Of a stretch of DNA of 64,000 bases, positions 48,504 through 59,260 are shown in pieces. Both the position numbers and the translations under genes were made by a program. Under the pieces are notes generated by a model, which was not told the DNA's origin, did not search any database, and worked only from the letters and a program-made list of their open reading frames with translations. Each line of letters starts with the position of its first letter. Position 1 is the first letter of the stretch. Source of the stretch: Cryptomeria japonica (Eukaryota > Streptophyta > Pinopsida > Cupressales > Cupressaceae); assembly GCF_030272615.1 (NCBI RefSeq), contig NC_081410.1, positions 127,720,640-127,784,639 on the forward strand, written 5' to 3'.

Positions 48504-49865
48504 AAGATTGTTGGAATAACAGATGCAGATTGAGAATGATGACTGAACCGGTAAAAGACTATTGATGACATTGTGATGAAGAGATTGAGCTTGCATGATT
48601 GGATGACTTTGATCAGTTATTTGTGTTGTCATTGATGGAAAATGATGTTTATTCATGACTTCTGATGTTTATTTATGTTGTATTTTGTCATCTAAGTCTT
48701 TTTGGTCTACTGGAGAGGCTTACCGATAAAGAATCAAGAAATTGGGAATTGGGACCTTAACTGGTTAACGAGGAAATATTTTGATTGTATCTGGCGATTT
48801 GTAATGATTAAGGCATTGCAGTTTGGAATGTGAGTTTGTATCATTGTAACACGTATTTGATCAGAACCATATCATGTTGTGACAACCAAAAGTTATATTT
48901 ATAATTTTTGTTGAGTTTTTGCTAGGGTTTAAGAAGGGTTTAAGGACCTGTAAATAATTCTCTTAACTAGTGATGGTTTTTGATTTGGCGGTGATCTACA
49001 TCAAGTTCAAATGTTGGAGGTGACATGGAACATCCCATGTAGATTGTTGAATTGCTATTTTGACATGTTTGAAGATGGAATCTCTTGGGAAACAACAAAA
49101 GATCAAGTTGTTGTGATGAGTTACAATCACTCAAAGGTTGATATTGTCTTGAAAAATATTTTAATAATTTGTTTGATGATCTGATATGATCTGTGATGAT
49201 TTGTATTGTAAAATCTTGATGTATCTAGAGTTTTAGTTGCCGACCTAGTTGTAAAATTATTTATGTCGGTATTGTTGATGTTTGTTTGGTCGGTTGGTGG
49301 TGTTGTGAAGAGTGTGAAGCCAAACCAGGGTGTGAGAAGATCTGCCAAAGTGTTGCAGACTTAGTGCATAATTGGATCTAATCAAGCAAGCAATTGAGTG
49401 CTATATCCAGACCATTCACTGTTGTTCCCTAACAGTTGCAACAGATAAAATCCCTTAACCGGGTAGGTCCTGACAGGTCTTATATTGTAAATTCCCTAAC
49501 AGGGTGACTCAACATCTGAATTCTAAATCCTTGTGTGAGGTTGATCCTGTAGTGTCATAAATTGTGACCCTAGCAATTTTTTACCACATTAGGGTCCTCA
49601 CGCATGCAAAATCAAATCCCCTAGCTTGATCGGAGACCGGAGACTGCTCAACCCCTAAAAACTACTTCTCCCTTGCCCTCCGCACCACCCTGTCTGCTCT
49701 CTGCTTTGGAAAAAAGGGCAGGATAGGGGTGTGGAACCCCTGTTCCTACCCTATTTTGGGGTAGGACCTTTCCTGAGTTTGCATAGAAGGTTGTGCAGTG
49801 AGTGAGAAAACTTCCCCGATGTCGGCCTGTAACAAAAATCAGTTTCATTAACCCTAATTGACAAG

Positions 49866-49872
49866 TATAAAA
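49866..49872 (+). promoter_or_regulatory. TATA box in nested LTR
   Basis: TATAAAA in ACAAGTATAAAAGTTGC, at a usual distance (about 320 bp) after the LTR start. Confidence 0.55.
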
Positions 49873-50577
49873 GTTGCATCCACCCTCTCATTTGCATAAG
49901 TTGGATGAGTGGGAATTTTACATGTCATCAAGCATTCAAGAGCATTCAAGCATTCCTTTCTAACATTGAGCATTCTCAAGTCTCCCTTCAAGGCTAGGTG
50001 TTGCATTCAAGTCAAGGATTCAATCATTGAAGAGGAGATTCATTCCAACATTCAATTCCACACAAGAAAATCTATCTACATTCTATCTACAACCTCCCTT
50101 GAGGTGACTTACATTTTAGTCTTTCATTTACATTTACTTGCAAGTACTCTCTTTCATCATTTGGTTAATTCCAAAACTAGGGTTTGACCTGAAGGCAAAC
50201 CCCCAATCCCAACACCTTTCCCTCTCTTTTCAGTGTGTAGGTTGCATGTGTGCAGCTGTACTTTCGGATTCGGGCTCCATTTGCAGAGGCAGAAAAACCC
50301 TTTTCGATTCGCGGATTTTTTGGAGGACCATGTACACTTTTGCCGTGGTCTGGGCAAATTTTCCTCAAATTCATAGGGCGGCTTCGTCTCGATATATTAT
50401 TGCCAGATCTTGGTGCACAACTTCATCCCACTCTTCAATCTCAAGTTATAGTCAGTTCTTTGCCACTTTTGCACTTAGTCTCTATACATAATTCAATCAA
50501 TTCCTTTCCATTCCAAGTAGAAGAGGGGATTAACTTATCATTCTATCTTCTTCTTTGGAGGTTGAATCTAGTGAATT

Positions 50578-50597
50578 CCCCCCCCCCCCCCCCCCCC
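50578..50597. repeat. Poly-C run (20 C)
   Basis: A homopolymer of 20 C in the nested LTR. The related LTR at 62.4-63.5 kb has only CCCC at the matching place (near 63,421), so this is a local expansion. Confidence 0.9.
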
Positions 50598-51201
50598 TCT
50601 TCCAATGTAATGCGTGAAAAGTGTTTGAAGGGAAATCCATAGTGAAACTCTCATCTCTCCTTGAAGGGAAAGGGTAGCTTCCCTCTTGATCTCTAATTCA
50701 CACATTTTTTACCCACCATTACATTTTGGTGACCATTATAGATCCTAACAAGTCAAAGCTCCTAACATGGCTCATCATCTAAATCCCTTAACTGGGTGAC
50801 TCCTAACAAGATATCTTTGTAATCTCTTAACTAGGTTAGGCTCCTAACAAGGCACATTCTGAAAGAGTGCACAATTCTTGTGGGTACCAATTCCCATCGT
50901 GGTTTTTCCCTATTTTGGGTTTCCACATGAAAATCATGGTGTTAATATGGTGAATATTTTGATGCGATGTTATCATTTACTTTTAGTTTATGCATGGTTA
51001 ATGAACACTTAGTGAGCAACATTGATATATCAGTTTAACATATAATTATCAACAGATACCAGCACTGGTAAATAGATTTGTTATTGACCTTTATGTTTGA
51101 TTTGGTGAATATTTGATAAGTTTAAGTTTGAGTTTTTCAATGTTGTTAATATTGATTCACCCCCCCTCTCAGTATTAACTAGATCCTCTAAGATTAACAA
51201 T

Positions 51202-51213
51202 TGGTATCAGAGC
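51202..51213 (+). other. Primer-binding site of the copia element
   Basis: TGGTATCAGAGC, the classical complement of the 3' end of initiator tRNA-Met, starts three bases after the LTR end. Confidence 0.95.
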
Positions 51214-51267
51214 ATTGGTCCTCTCTGTGCAGAAGCCTAACAACTTGAGGGAAAGATCCTGTGAAAA

Positions 51268-52623
51268 ATGCTGAAGAAGGAGGGTCCCAAGTTTACCAAG
51301 GATAACTACTAGATATGGAATGATCAGATGAAGATCTACATTAAAGGAATGGGTTCTCAGTATTGGAATAATGTTGTAACCAAGTATGTTGCTCCTACTA
51401 CTAGCCCCTTCACACCAGATGAACTTAAAGAACATCAAGAAAACATTCAGGCCCTTGAAGAAATTGTAAGTACCTTGTCTGATTCAAAATATATTGATGT
51501 TCATGGATTAGAGACTGCAAATGAGGTATGGGAGAAATTAAAACTAATTTATGGAGGAGATGAACATGTACAAAGGGAAAAGGAAGAAAATTTAAGAGGA
51601 AAATTTGATGATATGAAAATGGTAGATGGTGAGAACATAGCACAATATGGTCAAAGGATTAAGGAAGTGGCAGGCGGTATAAAGAGTGTCGGAGGTAAGA
51701 TTGATGAAGATACAGTTGTTAGCAAGATTCTTAGAACCCTCTTACCACAATATTCTATTAGAGTTTCTACAATTCAAAAACTGAGATCTATTTCTAAAGA
51801 TAAAGTCACCGTTGATTCTCTTACTGGAAAGTTGACTGCATTTCAGCTAAACAATTTTGATAATAGTATTTCTAAACCTTATGAATCTTCTTTTAAGCCT
51901 TCTGTAACTGGCACATCAGTGAGGAAAGGAAAGGATATTTGTCATAATCATGACTGTAGGTCTAGTCATGGCGGTAGCAGAGGTGATGGTGATGAAGAAG
52001 ATCATCTGCTGGAACTTGAGGCATTGTTGGCTACAAGATTCCCTAGAGGAACAGGCAAATATAAAGGTAAATTACCCTTGAAGTGTTTCTCTTGTAGTAA
52101 AATTGGACACATAGTTGCTAATTGCCCTAACACTGATAAGAAAGAGAAGTTCAAGAAATTTAAAGGAAAAGGCAAGAAACATTGTTATGTTGTAGTTGAT
52201 GAAGGAGTAACTGATAAAGAATCAGAAGACGATGCCAATGAAGAGATAGTGTTTGTTGTTGTAAAGGAAGATCTGATTGATGAGAAGGCATTGGTGTCTC
52301 ACATGGATAGCAGTCATGAATGGATAATAGATAGTGGTTGCTCACACCACATGACCGGTGACAAAAGTAAGTTCTTATCCCTTGAAGAGTTTGATGGAGG
52401 TGTTGTAAGGTTTGGTAACAACTGTCCCTGCATGGTTAGAGGTAAAGGATCAATTTCATTAAATGGGAAGAGTAATGCTGATGATGTCTTTTGGGTTGAT
52501 AGATTAAAACATAACCTCTTAAGTGTTGGTCAATTAAATGATAAGGGATATTTGCTTGAATTCAAAAGTGGAGTGTGTAGGATTCTTGGAAACAATGGTG
52601 AACTAATTGCCACAGGAAAGTAG
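51268..52623 (+). pseudogene. Copia gag and protease relic
   Basis: ATG at 51,268 (MLKKEGPKFTKDNY) precedes a TAG at 51,310, where Trp is expected (next residues IWNDQMKIYIKGMG). The frame then runs to a TAG at 52,621. The gag core contains ANEVWEKLKLIYGGDEHV and a long charged helix. The zinc knuckle CFSCSKIGHIVANC (about 52,085-52,126) is intact. The protease has the active site WIIDSGCSHHMTG (about 52,321-52,360), then LLSVGQLNDKGY. At about 450 residues, it fits gag plus protease of a copia polyprotein. Gag forms the particle and the protease matures it. Confidence 0.9.
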
Positions 52624-53764
52624 ACAAGAGGTAACCTTTTTCATCTAAATACTAATGTGAATAATTGTTTGGTGGCAAAAATTGAAGACAACTGGTTGTG
52701 GCAGAAGAGATTTTGTCATATGAACTTTGACAATTTGATAAAGCTTATTAAATCAAGTATTGTGAGAGGTTTGCCCCAGCTTGTGAAACTAGACAATGTG
52801 TTATGCAAGGATTGTCAGATGGTTAAGATGACTTCTGTATCATTCAAGAGTAAGTCTTTCTCTTCAAAAAATATTCTTGATTTGGTTCACACTGATCTTT
52901 GTGGTCCTATGAGGACTAAGACCTATTTTGGTGATAAGTACTTTATGATCTTTACTGATGATTTTTCCAAAATGATGTGGGTAACTTTTTTGAGAGAAAA
53001 GTTAAAGGCATTCAGTAAATTTAAAGCATATAAAGCTTTAGTTGAGAAAGATATCGGGAAGAGTCTAAAATGTTTGAGATTTGACCGAGGAGGTGAATTT
53101 ACTTCTGACAAGTTTGTGAAGTTCTGTGATGAACAGGGAATTAAGAGGCAGATATTAGCTCCTAGAGCTCCACAATAGAATGGGATAGCAAAGAGAATGA
53201 ATAGAATAGTTGTTGAAACTGCTAGAACCATGATGACTCAAGGTGAAGTACCAAAGATGTTTTGGAGACAAGCAATTAGCACTGTTGTATATACTTTAAA
53301 CTGGGTACTTGTCAAGAAAGGTAATAGTAAAACACCTTATGAATTATGGCATGGAAAGACTCCTAATGTAATTTATTTCAAAATCTTTGGGAGTAGATGC
53401 TTTATTAAACGTGATGATTTCACTGGAAAGTTTGATGCAAAGTGTGATGAAGGTATTTTTCTTGGTTACTCTACAAAGAGTAAGGCATTTAAATGTTATA
53501 ACAAGATAACTAATAAGATCACTGAGAGTGCAAATGTGAAGGTAGATGAACTCCCTGAGAAATATGGTGAGACCAGCATATCTGAACCTGAGAATGATGA
53601 AGAAATACTTGTGTTTATAGAAACAAAAGTGCAAAAGAATGTTGAGCAGGAAAATGTAGAAATAGGTGCTCAACCAGTAAATGAAGAAAGCGATGAAGAA
53701 GATGAAGAACATGAAGAAGAAGGCACAAGACAAAATAATTGGAGACAAAAATGTTGGTGTATAA
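52624..53764 (+). pseudogene. Copia integrase relic
   Basis: Same frame as gag. The GAG-pre-integrase zinc domain is at 52,690-52,830 (WQKRFCHMNFDNLIKL and CKDCQMVKM, giving an HHCC set). The catalytic core follows with LDLVHTDLCGPM (first D), MIFTDDFSKMMW and CLRFDRGGEF (Glu). A TAG at 53,176 replaces Gln in PQQNGIAKR. The C-terminal part FKIFGSRCFIKRDD leads to an acidic linker (EESDEEDEEHEEEG). The frame is lost near 53,750. Integrase would insert the cDNA and generate the 5-bp duplication seen. Confidence 0.9.
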
Positions 53765-54787
53765 ACAAGGAGGAAAATCAAAGAAAATTCCTATTTGACT
53801 TCAACTATTGAGCCTAAAATAGTGAGAGAGGCATCAAAGGATGATGACTGGATTAATGCAATGATTGAGGAATTGGATCAAATAGAGAAAAACAAGACTT
53901 GGTCACTTATTCCTAGACCAGAAGATAATAATGTGATTGGCACTATATGGGTCTTTAGAAAGAAGTTAAATGAAGAAGGCAAGGTTGTGAGGAATAAAGC
54001 AAGGTTGGTATGCAAAGGCTATGCACAAGAAGAAGGAGAAGATAATGGTGAAACCTTTGTACCGACTGTGAGATTGGAAGGAGTAAGAATGTTACTTGCT
54101 TATGGTTCTTATAAAGGATTTAAAGTCTATCAGATGGATGTTAAATCAACTTTTCTTAATGAGATCCTTGAGGAAGAAGTGTACATAGAACAACCAGATG
54201 GATTTTCTTTGTTTGAGGATAAAGATATAGTTTTCAAATTACGTAAGGCATTGCATGGATTGAAGTAGGCACCAAGAGTATGGTATGAAAGATTGCATGC
54301 ACACCTAATCAAGATAGGATTCCATCATACCAGTGAGGATAGTAACATATATCTTAAGACCGATGGAGACAAAATGCTGATAGTTGAAGTATTTGTGGAT
54401 GATATAATTTTTGGTGGTGATGGTGATTTATGTATGGATTTTGCTGAGGAGATGAAGAAAGAATTTGAAATGTCTCTTATTGGTGAGATTAAATTTTTCA
54501 TTGGGTTACAGGTCCAACAATTGGATGGTTGAATATTTATCTGTTAGAGTAAGTGTGTTAAAGAGGTATTGAAAATATTTGGCATGGAGGATTGTGAACC
54601 GGTTGGTACTCTGATGGTGATAGGCTGCAAGCTGTCTAAACAAGATGATTCACCATTTGTTGATGAGAAAGAATATAGGTCCATGATTGGTAAGTTGCAT
54701 TATGTTGTTCATAGCAGGCCTGATATTTTACATGTTGTTGGATTGGTTGCTAGATTTCAAAAAGATCCCAAGGAGACTCACTTGGTA
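53765..54787 (+). pseudogene. Copia reverse transcriptase relic
   Basis: Frame 2. It opens with EASKDDDWINAMIEELDQIE and GTIWVFRKKLNEEGKVVRNK. It continues KARLVCKGYAQEEG, YQMDVKSTFLNEILEEEVYI and the catalytic motif VFVDDIIFGGDGD (about 54,388-54,426), which is intact. TAG at 54,266 falls in the conserved KALHGLKQAPR block where Gln is expected. A TGA at 54,530 and TAG near 54,545 sit where IFICQSKC is expected. A one-base shift near 54,788 leads into RNase H. Confidence 0.92.
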
Positions 54788-54789
54788 TA

Positions 54790-55335
54790 GTGAAAAGGAT
54801 ATTCTGGTACCTGAAAGGCATAGTAGATTATGGTTTATGGTATCCTTATAAAGGGGATTTCTCTTTGAATGTGCTTACTGATGCAGACTGGGTAGGTGAT
54901 CAGAAAAGAACTACCGGTGGAGCTTTTCTTCTTGGAGGCAGATTGGTTGCTTGGACAAGTAAGAAGAAAACTAGTGTTTCTCAGTCAACTGCAGAGGCAG
55001 AGTATGTTGTAGCATAAATGAATTGCACACATGCAATTTGGATGAGACACGTGCTTGATGGATTCAAATTTGATATGTCTGAACTAATAACTATTTACTG
55101 TGACAACACTAGTGCAATCAATATTTCAAAAAATCCTGTGTTACATGCAAGAACAAAGCAAACATAATTGAAATATCATTTTCTAAGGGAAAGAGTACAA
55201 GAAAAACAAATTAGAATGGAATATGTGACAAGCAAAGAGTAGCTAGTAGACATTTTCACAAAACCATTGCCAAAGACAATCTTTGAATACCTCAGAGGTA
55301 AATTAGGGTTCAAACCCCTACACAAGAACAATTAG
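54790..55335 (+). pseudogene. Copia RNase H relic
   Basis: Frame 1. KRIFWYLKGIVDYGLWYPYK leads to the catalytic LTDADWVGDQKRTTGG, then WTSKKKTSVSQSTAEAEYV, IYCDNTSAINISKNPVLHAR and FTKPLPKTIF, ending in a TAG at 55,333. Stops at 55,015, near 55,168 and near 55,241 break it. It ends at the usual place for copia pol. Confidence 0.92.
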
Positions 55336-55754
55336 AATGCAGGAGGTGCATCAATCCAGCAGGCTTAAGACTATTTTTCACAATGCATTGATGAGATATA
55401 GGCTACTCTGCAAGGGGATCAACTTAGATATGGTTGGTAGAGATGTTGATGGCAACAACAACAATAGATTTGATGACTGGTGATACATATGCACCTTTGG
55501 CATTGTTAAAGGGGGAGAAGAAATATACTTATACTAGCTTAAGGAGGAAAAGGAAACTATTAGAAAGGGGGAGAAGAAATGTGATTGGATAGAAGAAAAC
55601 TATCATACATGGGAGAAGGAATGAAGATGAAGTAACCGACAGATGAGATGCAATAAAGAAGAGAAGAGATGCAGAAAAGGTCCAAAATAGAGCAGAGCAG
55701 TGTAAGTTGATTATGTTGATGTTTAGTGTTGCCATAAATGCCAAATGGGGAGAA
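55336..55754 (+). other. Copia 3' untranslated region with several polypurine tracts
   Basis: GGGGGAG-containing purine runs occur near 55,509 (AAAGGGGGAGAAG) and 55,563 (AAAGGGGGAGAAG). The tract used for plus-strand priming (CCAAATGGGGAGAA, 55,741-55,754) is directly before the 3' LTR. Repeated tracts like this are described for Sirevirus-type copia elements. No ORF. Confidence 0.75.
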
Positions 55755-57273
55755 TGCTGGCATAACTGATGTAGATTGAGAATGATTATTGAACTGGTAA
55801 AAGACTATTGATGACATTGTGATGAAGAGATTGAGCTTGCATGATTGGATGAATTTGATTAGTTATTTGTGTTGTCATTGATGACAATTGATGTTTATTC
55901 ATGACTTTTGATGTTTATTTATGTTGTATTCTATCATCTAAGTCTTTTTGGTCTACCAGAGAGGGCTTACAAATTGGGAATTAGGACCTTAATTGGTGAA
56001 CGAGGAAATATTTTGATTGTATGTGGCGATTTGTGATGATTAAGGCATTGAGGTTTGGAATGTGAGTTTGTATCATTGTAACACGTATCTGACCAGGACC
56101 ACATCATGTTGTGACAACCAAAAGTTGTGTTTATAATTTCTATTGAGTTTTTGCTAGGGTTTAAGAAGCGTTTAAGGACCGGTAAAGAATTCTCTTAACC
56201 GGTGATGATTTTTGATTTGGTGGTGATCTACATCAAGTTCAAATGTTGGAGGTGACGTGGCACATCCCGCATAGATTGTTGAATTGTTGTTTTGGTGCGT
56301 TTGAAGATGGAATCTCTTGGAAAACAACTAAATGCTTAGAAGAGTGTCCTAAGGGTTTGAATATATTAGATCGAGTTATTGTGATGAGTTACAATCACTC
56401 AATGGTTGATATTGTCCTGAAAAATATTGTAATGACTTATTTGATGAGCTGATATGATCTGTATTGTAAAATATTGATGTATCTAGAGTTTTAGTTTCCA
56501 ACCTAGTTGTTAAATTATTTATGTCGGTATTGTTGATGTTTGTTTGGTCGGTTGGTGGTGTTGAGAAGAGTGGGAAGCTGAACCAGGGTGTGAGAAGATC
56601 TGTCAGAGTGTTGCAGACTTAGAGCATAATTGGATCTGATCAAGCAATCAATTGAGTGCTATACCAGATCATTCACTGTTGTTCCCTAACAATTGCAACA
56701 TATAAAATCCCTTAACCGGGTAGGTCCTGACATGCCTTATATTGTAAATCCCCTAACAGGGAGACTCAACATATGAGTTCTAAATCCTCTTGCAAGGTTG
56801 ATCCTAACAGGTCAAAGCTCCTAACAGGGCTCATCATCTAAATCCCTTAACCGAGTGACTCCTAATAGGGTCTTCTCCTAACAGGGCATCTTTGTAAGCT
56901 CCTAACTGGGCTAGGCTCCTAACATGGCACATTCTGAAAGAGTACACAATTCTTGTGGGTAGAAATTCCCATTGTGGTTTTTCCCTATTTTGGGTTTCCA
57001 CGTGAAAATCATGGTGTTCATATGGTGAATGTTTTGATGTGATGTTATGATTTACTTTCAGTTTATGCATGGTTAATGAACACTTAGTGAGCAACATTGG
57101 TATATCAGTTTAACAGATAATTATCAACAGATATTGGTACCGGTAAATGGATTTGTTATTGGTTTATGTTTTATTTGGAGATTTTTTGAGAAGTTTAAGT
57201 TTAAGTTTTTCAAAGTGTTGTTAATACCGATTCACCCCCCTCTTAGTAATAATCGGATCCTCTAAGATTAACA
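55755..57273 (+). repeat. 3' LTR of the copia element
   Basis: It starts TGCTGGCATAACTGATG after the polypurine tract and ends CTCTAAGATTAACA before AAGAT. It contains the uninterrupted insertion site used by the nested LTR in the 5' copy. Confidence 0.9.
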
Positions 57274-57278
57274 AAGAT

Positions 57279-58519
57279 GTGAGTCCCTTTTGAGGGGGAT
57301 GGGTGGTGTAATGGATTGTAAGCTCTTGGAGGAAACTAGAATGGATGAAGGTGGAAGACACAAGTTGATAGGTATGGGATTCATGGATAGCTTGTATAGG
57401 GGTTATGGGATCTTGTCGAGGACTAGGTTCATGTGAAGGATTAGGATCATGTGTGGGATTAGAGGAATTTTAGGAGCATGAGATGGATTGGTATCATGAA
57501 ATGGAGATGAAGGAATACTTTGACCTTGACTTGGGATGGGAATATGTGATGGAATGAGAGGGATGATTGGATCTTGAGATAGAAGGGAACTATGGGAGGG
57601 AGTGAAGGGTAGAATTGGATTTTGAGATGGAGGGGCATCATGAGATGGGGGGATGCTTTGATCTTGAGATGAAAGGGGATTATACAACAGGGTGGAGGGG
57701 ACGGTTTTCTCTTAAAATGTAATAGGATTATGAGATGTAGTGATTTTATCTTGAGGTGGAGAAAAATATATGGTAGCATGCTCTAGGACAAGATCATGAC
57801 ATATTGTGCATTGTGGGGATGGTGTGATGGAGGAGGATATAGAAGCTTGAAATTGGGTAAATGGAAGGATGGTGGTATCATGAAGCTTGGGGAATTAAGA
57901 GTTGTATTGATTTGGAGGGGATGGAGGTAGATGGAGGACTTGGGGAGATATGCCAACTTTGTTTTGAGGTGGGGATTTTGTCTCCTTTGCTAGTATTTAT
58001 AGGATGAAATTATGGAGAAAGGACTTGGGGGATGGGGATAATGTGGATTTCAGAGGATTAGGATTATATGAATGTTTGGGATTAGATGGAAGATTGGGAT
58101 TATGGATTGGGGGATTAAGATTAAGGCTAGGAGATCTATGGTGTAATGAATTTGGATGGTGAGTGGATATGATGGAGGTGTTATAAAAAGATGGGGATTG
58201 AGATACGGATGGGGGGGTGATGGAGGTATAAATATTGGATCAGAGGGATATGTGGATGAGGGATAATATGAAGAGATGGATGTGGAATAAGATGGATTTC
58301 CCTTGTCAAAGGTAGGGGAAGGATAAGAGATGTGAGATGAATTGGGATTGACTTGGTGCATGGGCTAGGGTGGGGGACATGAATAGGTGGAAGTTCGATT
58401 GTATTGAGGCATGCATGAGATATATGGGCATGGTTGATAGGGTGATCCTTGAACTTCCATAACCATTTATTCTTCAAACCAACCCATGATGTTTGAATGT
58501 GGATTTTGGGAAGCTCCAT
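57279..58519 (-). pseudogene. G-patch/Pro-rich ORF relic, upstream half (minus strand)
   Basis: An ATG at 58,519 (minus) opens MELPKIHIQTSWVGLKNKWL, followed by long Pro/His/Ser/Ile-rich sequence in shifting frames (58,361-58,050, 57,779-57,403). It ends at the copia target duplication and continues at 48,503 in frame with a G-patch-like block. No recognised enzyme domain is present. The low complexity (many Pro codons) may be a coding property or decayed GGAT-type repeat. It resembles the 36.6-37.5 kb minus-strand remnant. Confidence 0.5.
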
Positions 58520-59260
58520 TTTTCTTTTGTGAGCGTGTGTAGACCATGCAAGGGTAACCTTAAGATGAAAAAGATGGAAATAAAATTGAGATTATATGAA
58601 TCAAACTGATCAAGAGACAATGATGAGATATGAGATTAGAAGTGAGGATTAGGGCTTAGAAACTTTGGATTTGATTTAGGATTGATTTGATTAAGATTGG
58701 ATTGGATTAGATGAGAGGTTGGTCCTTGGATTAGGACATGATTGATTTGAATTTGGATAAAACCTTGATCCTTGGATTAGGATTTGGGTGGGGTGTAAGG
58801 ATTAGTGACACAATCCACAAAGCGATGTAACAACCAAGCTAGGCTAAATCTAGATCTTTGGATTAGGATTTGATTTGATCGAGTCTCCTTATACTTAAGA
58901 TAGGAAAATTTTCTAAGCAAACTTAGACAAGGGCTTAGGTTTTGGATCAACCCAAATTATTAGGACTAATTGAGAAATATACTTGAGATAGATTCATTCT
59001 CAAGCACAAGGCTAATTGAGGATTTGACAAATGATAAATATCTAAATCAAACTTTGCAAAGTGCTAACCTTAGATTTAGGATTGAAAATTGATTGATTGA
59101 TTGGGATTTTGGAGATTTGATTAGGTTAATGTGCTAAGTCCTTAAGGATAGATTGAAAATGATTACGAGAGAATATATTGATGATAGGTTGAAGAAGGGG
59201 AAGGTTACCCAATACTAGATTGATGGTTGGCCAAAGATATTAGCTGGGGATTGATGATCG
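58520..59260. other. GGATTAG-rich stretch upstream of the minus-strand ORF
   Basis: Many variants of CCTTGGATTAGGATTTG recur between 58,700 and 58,900, a loose repeat. No supported gene. It may be the 5' region of the minus-strand element. Confidence 0.45.

Larger units (their letters stand above)
49548..50740 (+). mobile_element. Solo LTR nested in the copia 5' LTR
   Basis: It begins TGTAGTGTCATAAATTG, like the LTR starts at 63,599 and (minus) 31,299. A TATA box is at 49,866. It shares blocks with the LTR at 62,354, such as ATTCCAAAACTAGGGTTTGA and AAGGCAAACCCC. The LTR end appears to be TTACA near 50,723, followed by TTTTGGTGACCATTATA, which looks like the start of a primer-binding region. 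If so, the insertion is an LTR plus 17 bp of interior and not a clean solo LTR. Open frames within it are not genes. Confidence 0.75.
49543..50745. repeat. Target-site duplication GATCC of the nested LTR
   Basis: GATCC at 49,543-49,547 and 50,741-50,745. The uninterrupted site is visible in the 3' LTR (GTTGATCCTAACAGG near 56,798). Confidence 0.8.
48509..51199 (+). repeat. 5' LTR of copia element (with nested insertion)
   Basis: It starts TGTTGGAATAACAG and ends CTCTAAGATTAACA. Without the 1,193-bp nested LTR and one GATCC, it is about 1.49 kb, close to the 1.52-kb 3' LTR, and collinear with it. The two differ by scattered substitutions and small indels (one is the segment CTTAGAAGAGTGTCC present only in the 3' copy). 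Confidence 0.9.
48509..57273 (+). mobile_element. Ty1/copia retrotransposon, both ends preserved
   Basis: The layout is 5' LTR (48,509-51,199, inflated by a nested LTR), primer-binding site, gag, protease, integrase, RT, RNase H, polypurine tracts and 3' LTR (55,755-57,273), flanked by AAGAT. Domain order (integrase before RT) proves copia. Coding is mostly in one frame with a few nonsense codons and two frameshifts, so it is inactive but structurally complete. Several polypurine tracts before the 3' LTR are reminiscent of Sirevirus-type copia elements (inference). Confidence 0.95.
48504..57278. repeat. Target-site duplication AAGAT of the copia element
   Basis: AAGAT at 48,504-48,508 and at 57,274-57,278, immediately outside TGTTGG (5') and TTAACA (3'). 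A perfect 5-bp match. Confidence 0.9.

Noticed and set aside
48504-48656. N-terminal part of a 133-codon minus-strand ORF
   Set aside because: This part is antisense copia LTR. Only sequence below 48,504 belongs to the G-patch ORF.
50157-50642. Several overlapping 65-130 codon frames
   Set aside because: They lie in the nested LTR and on both strands. The matching LTR at 62.9-63.4 kb does not preserve them.
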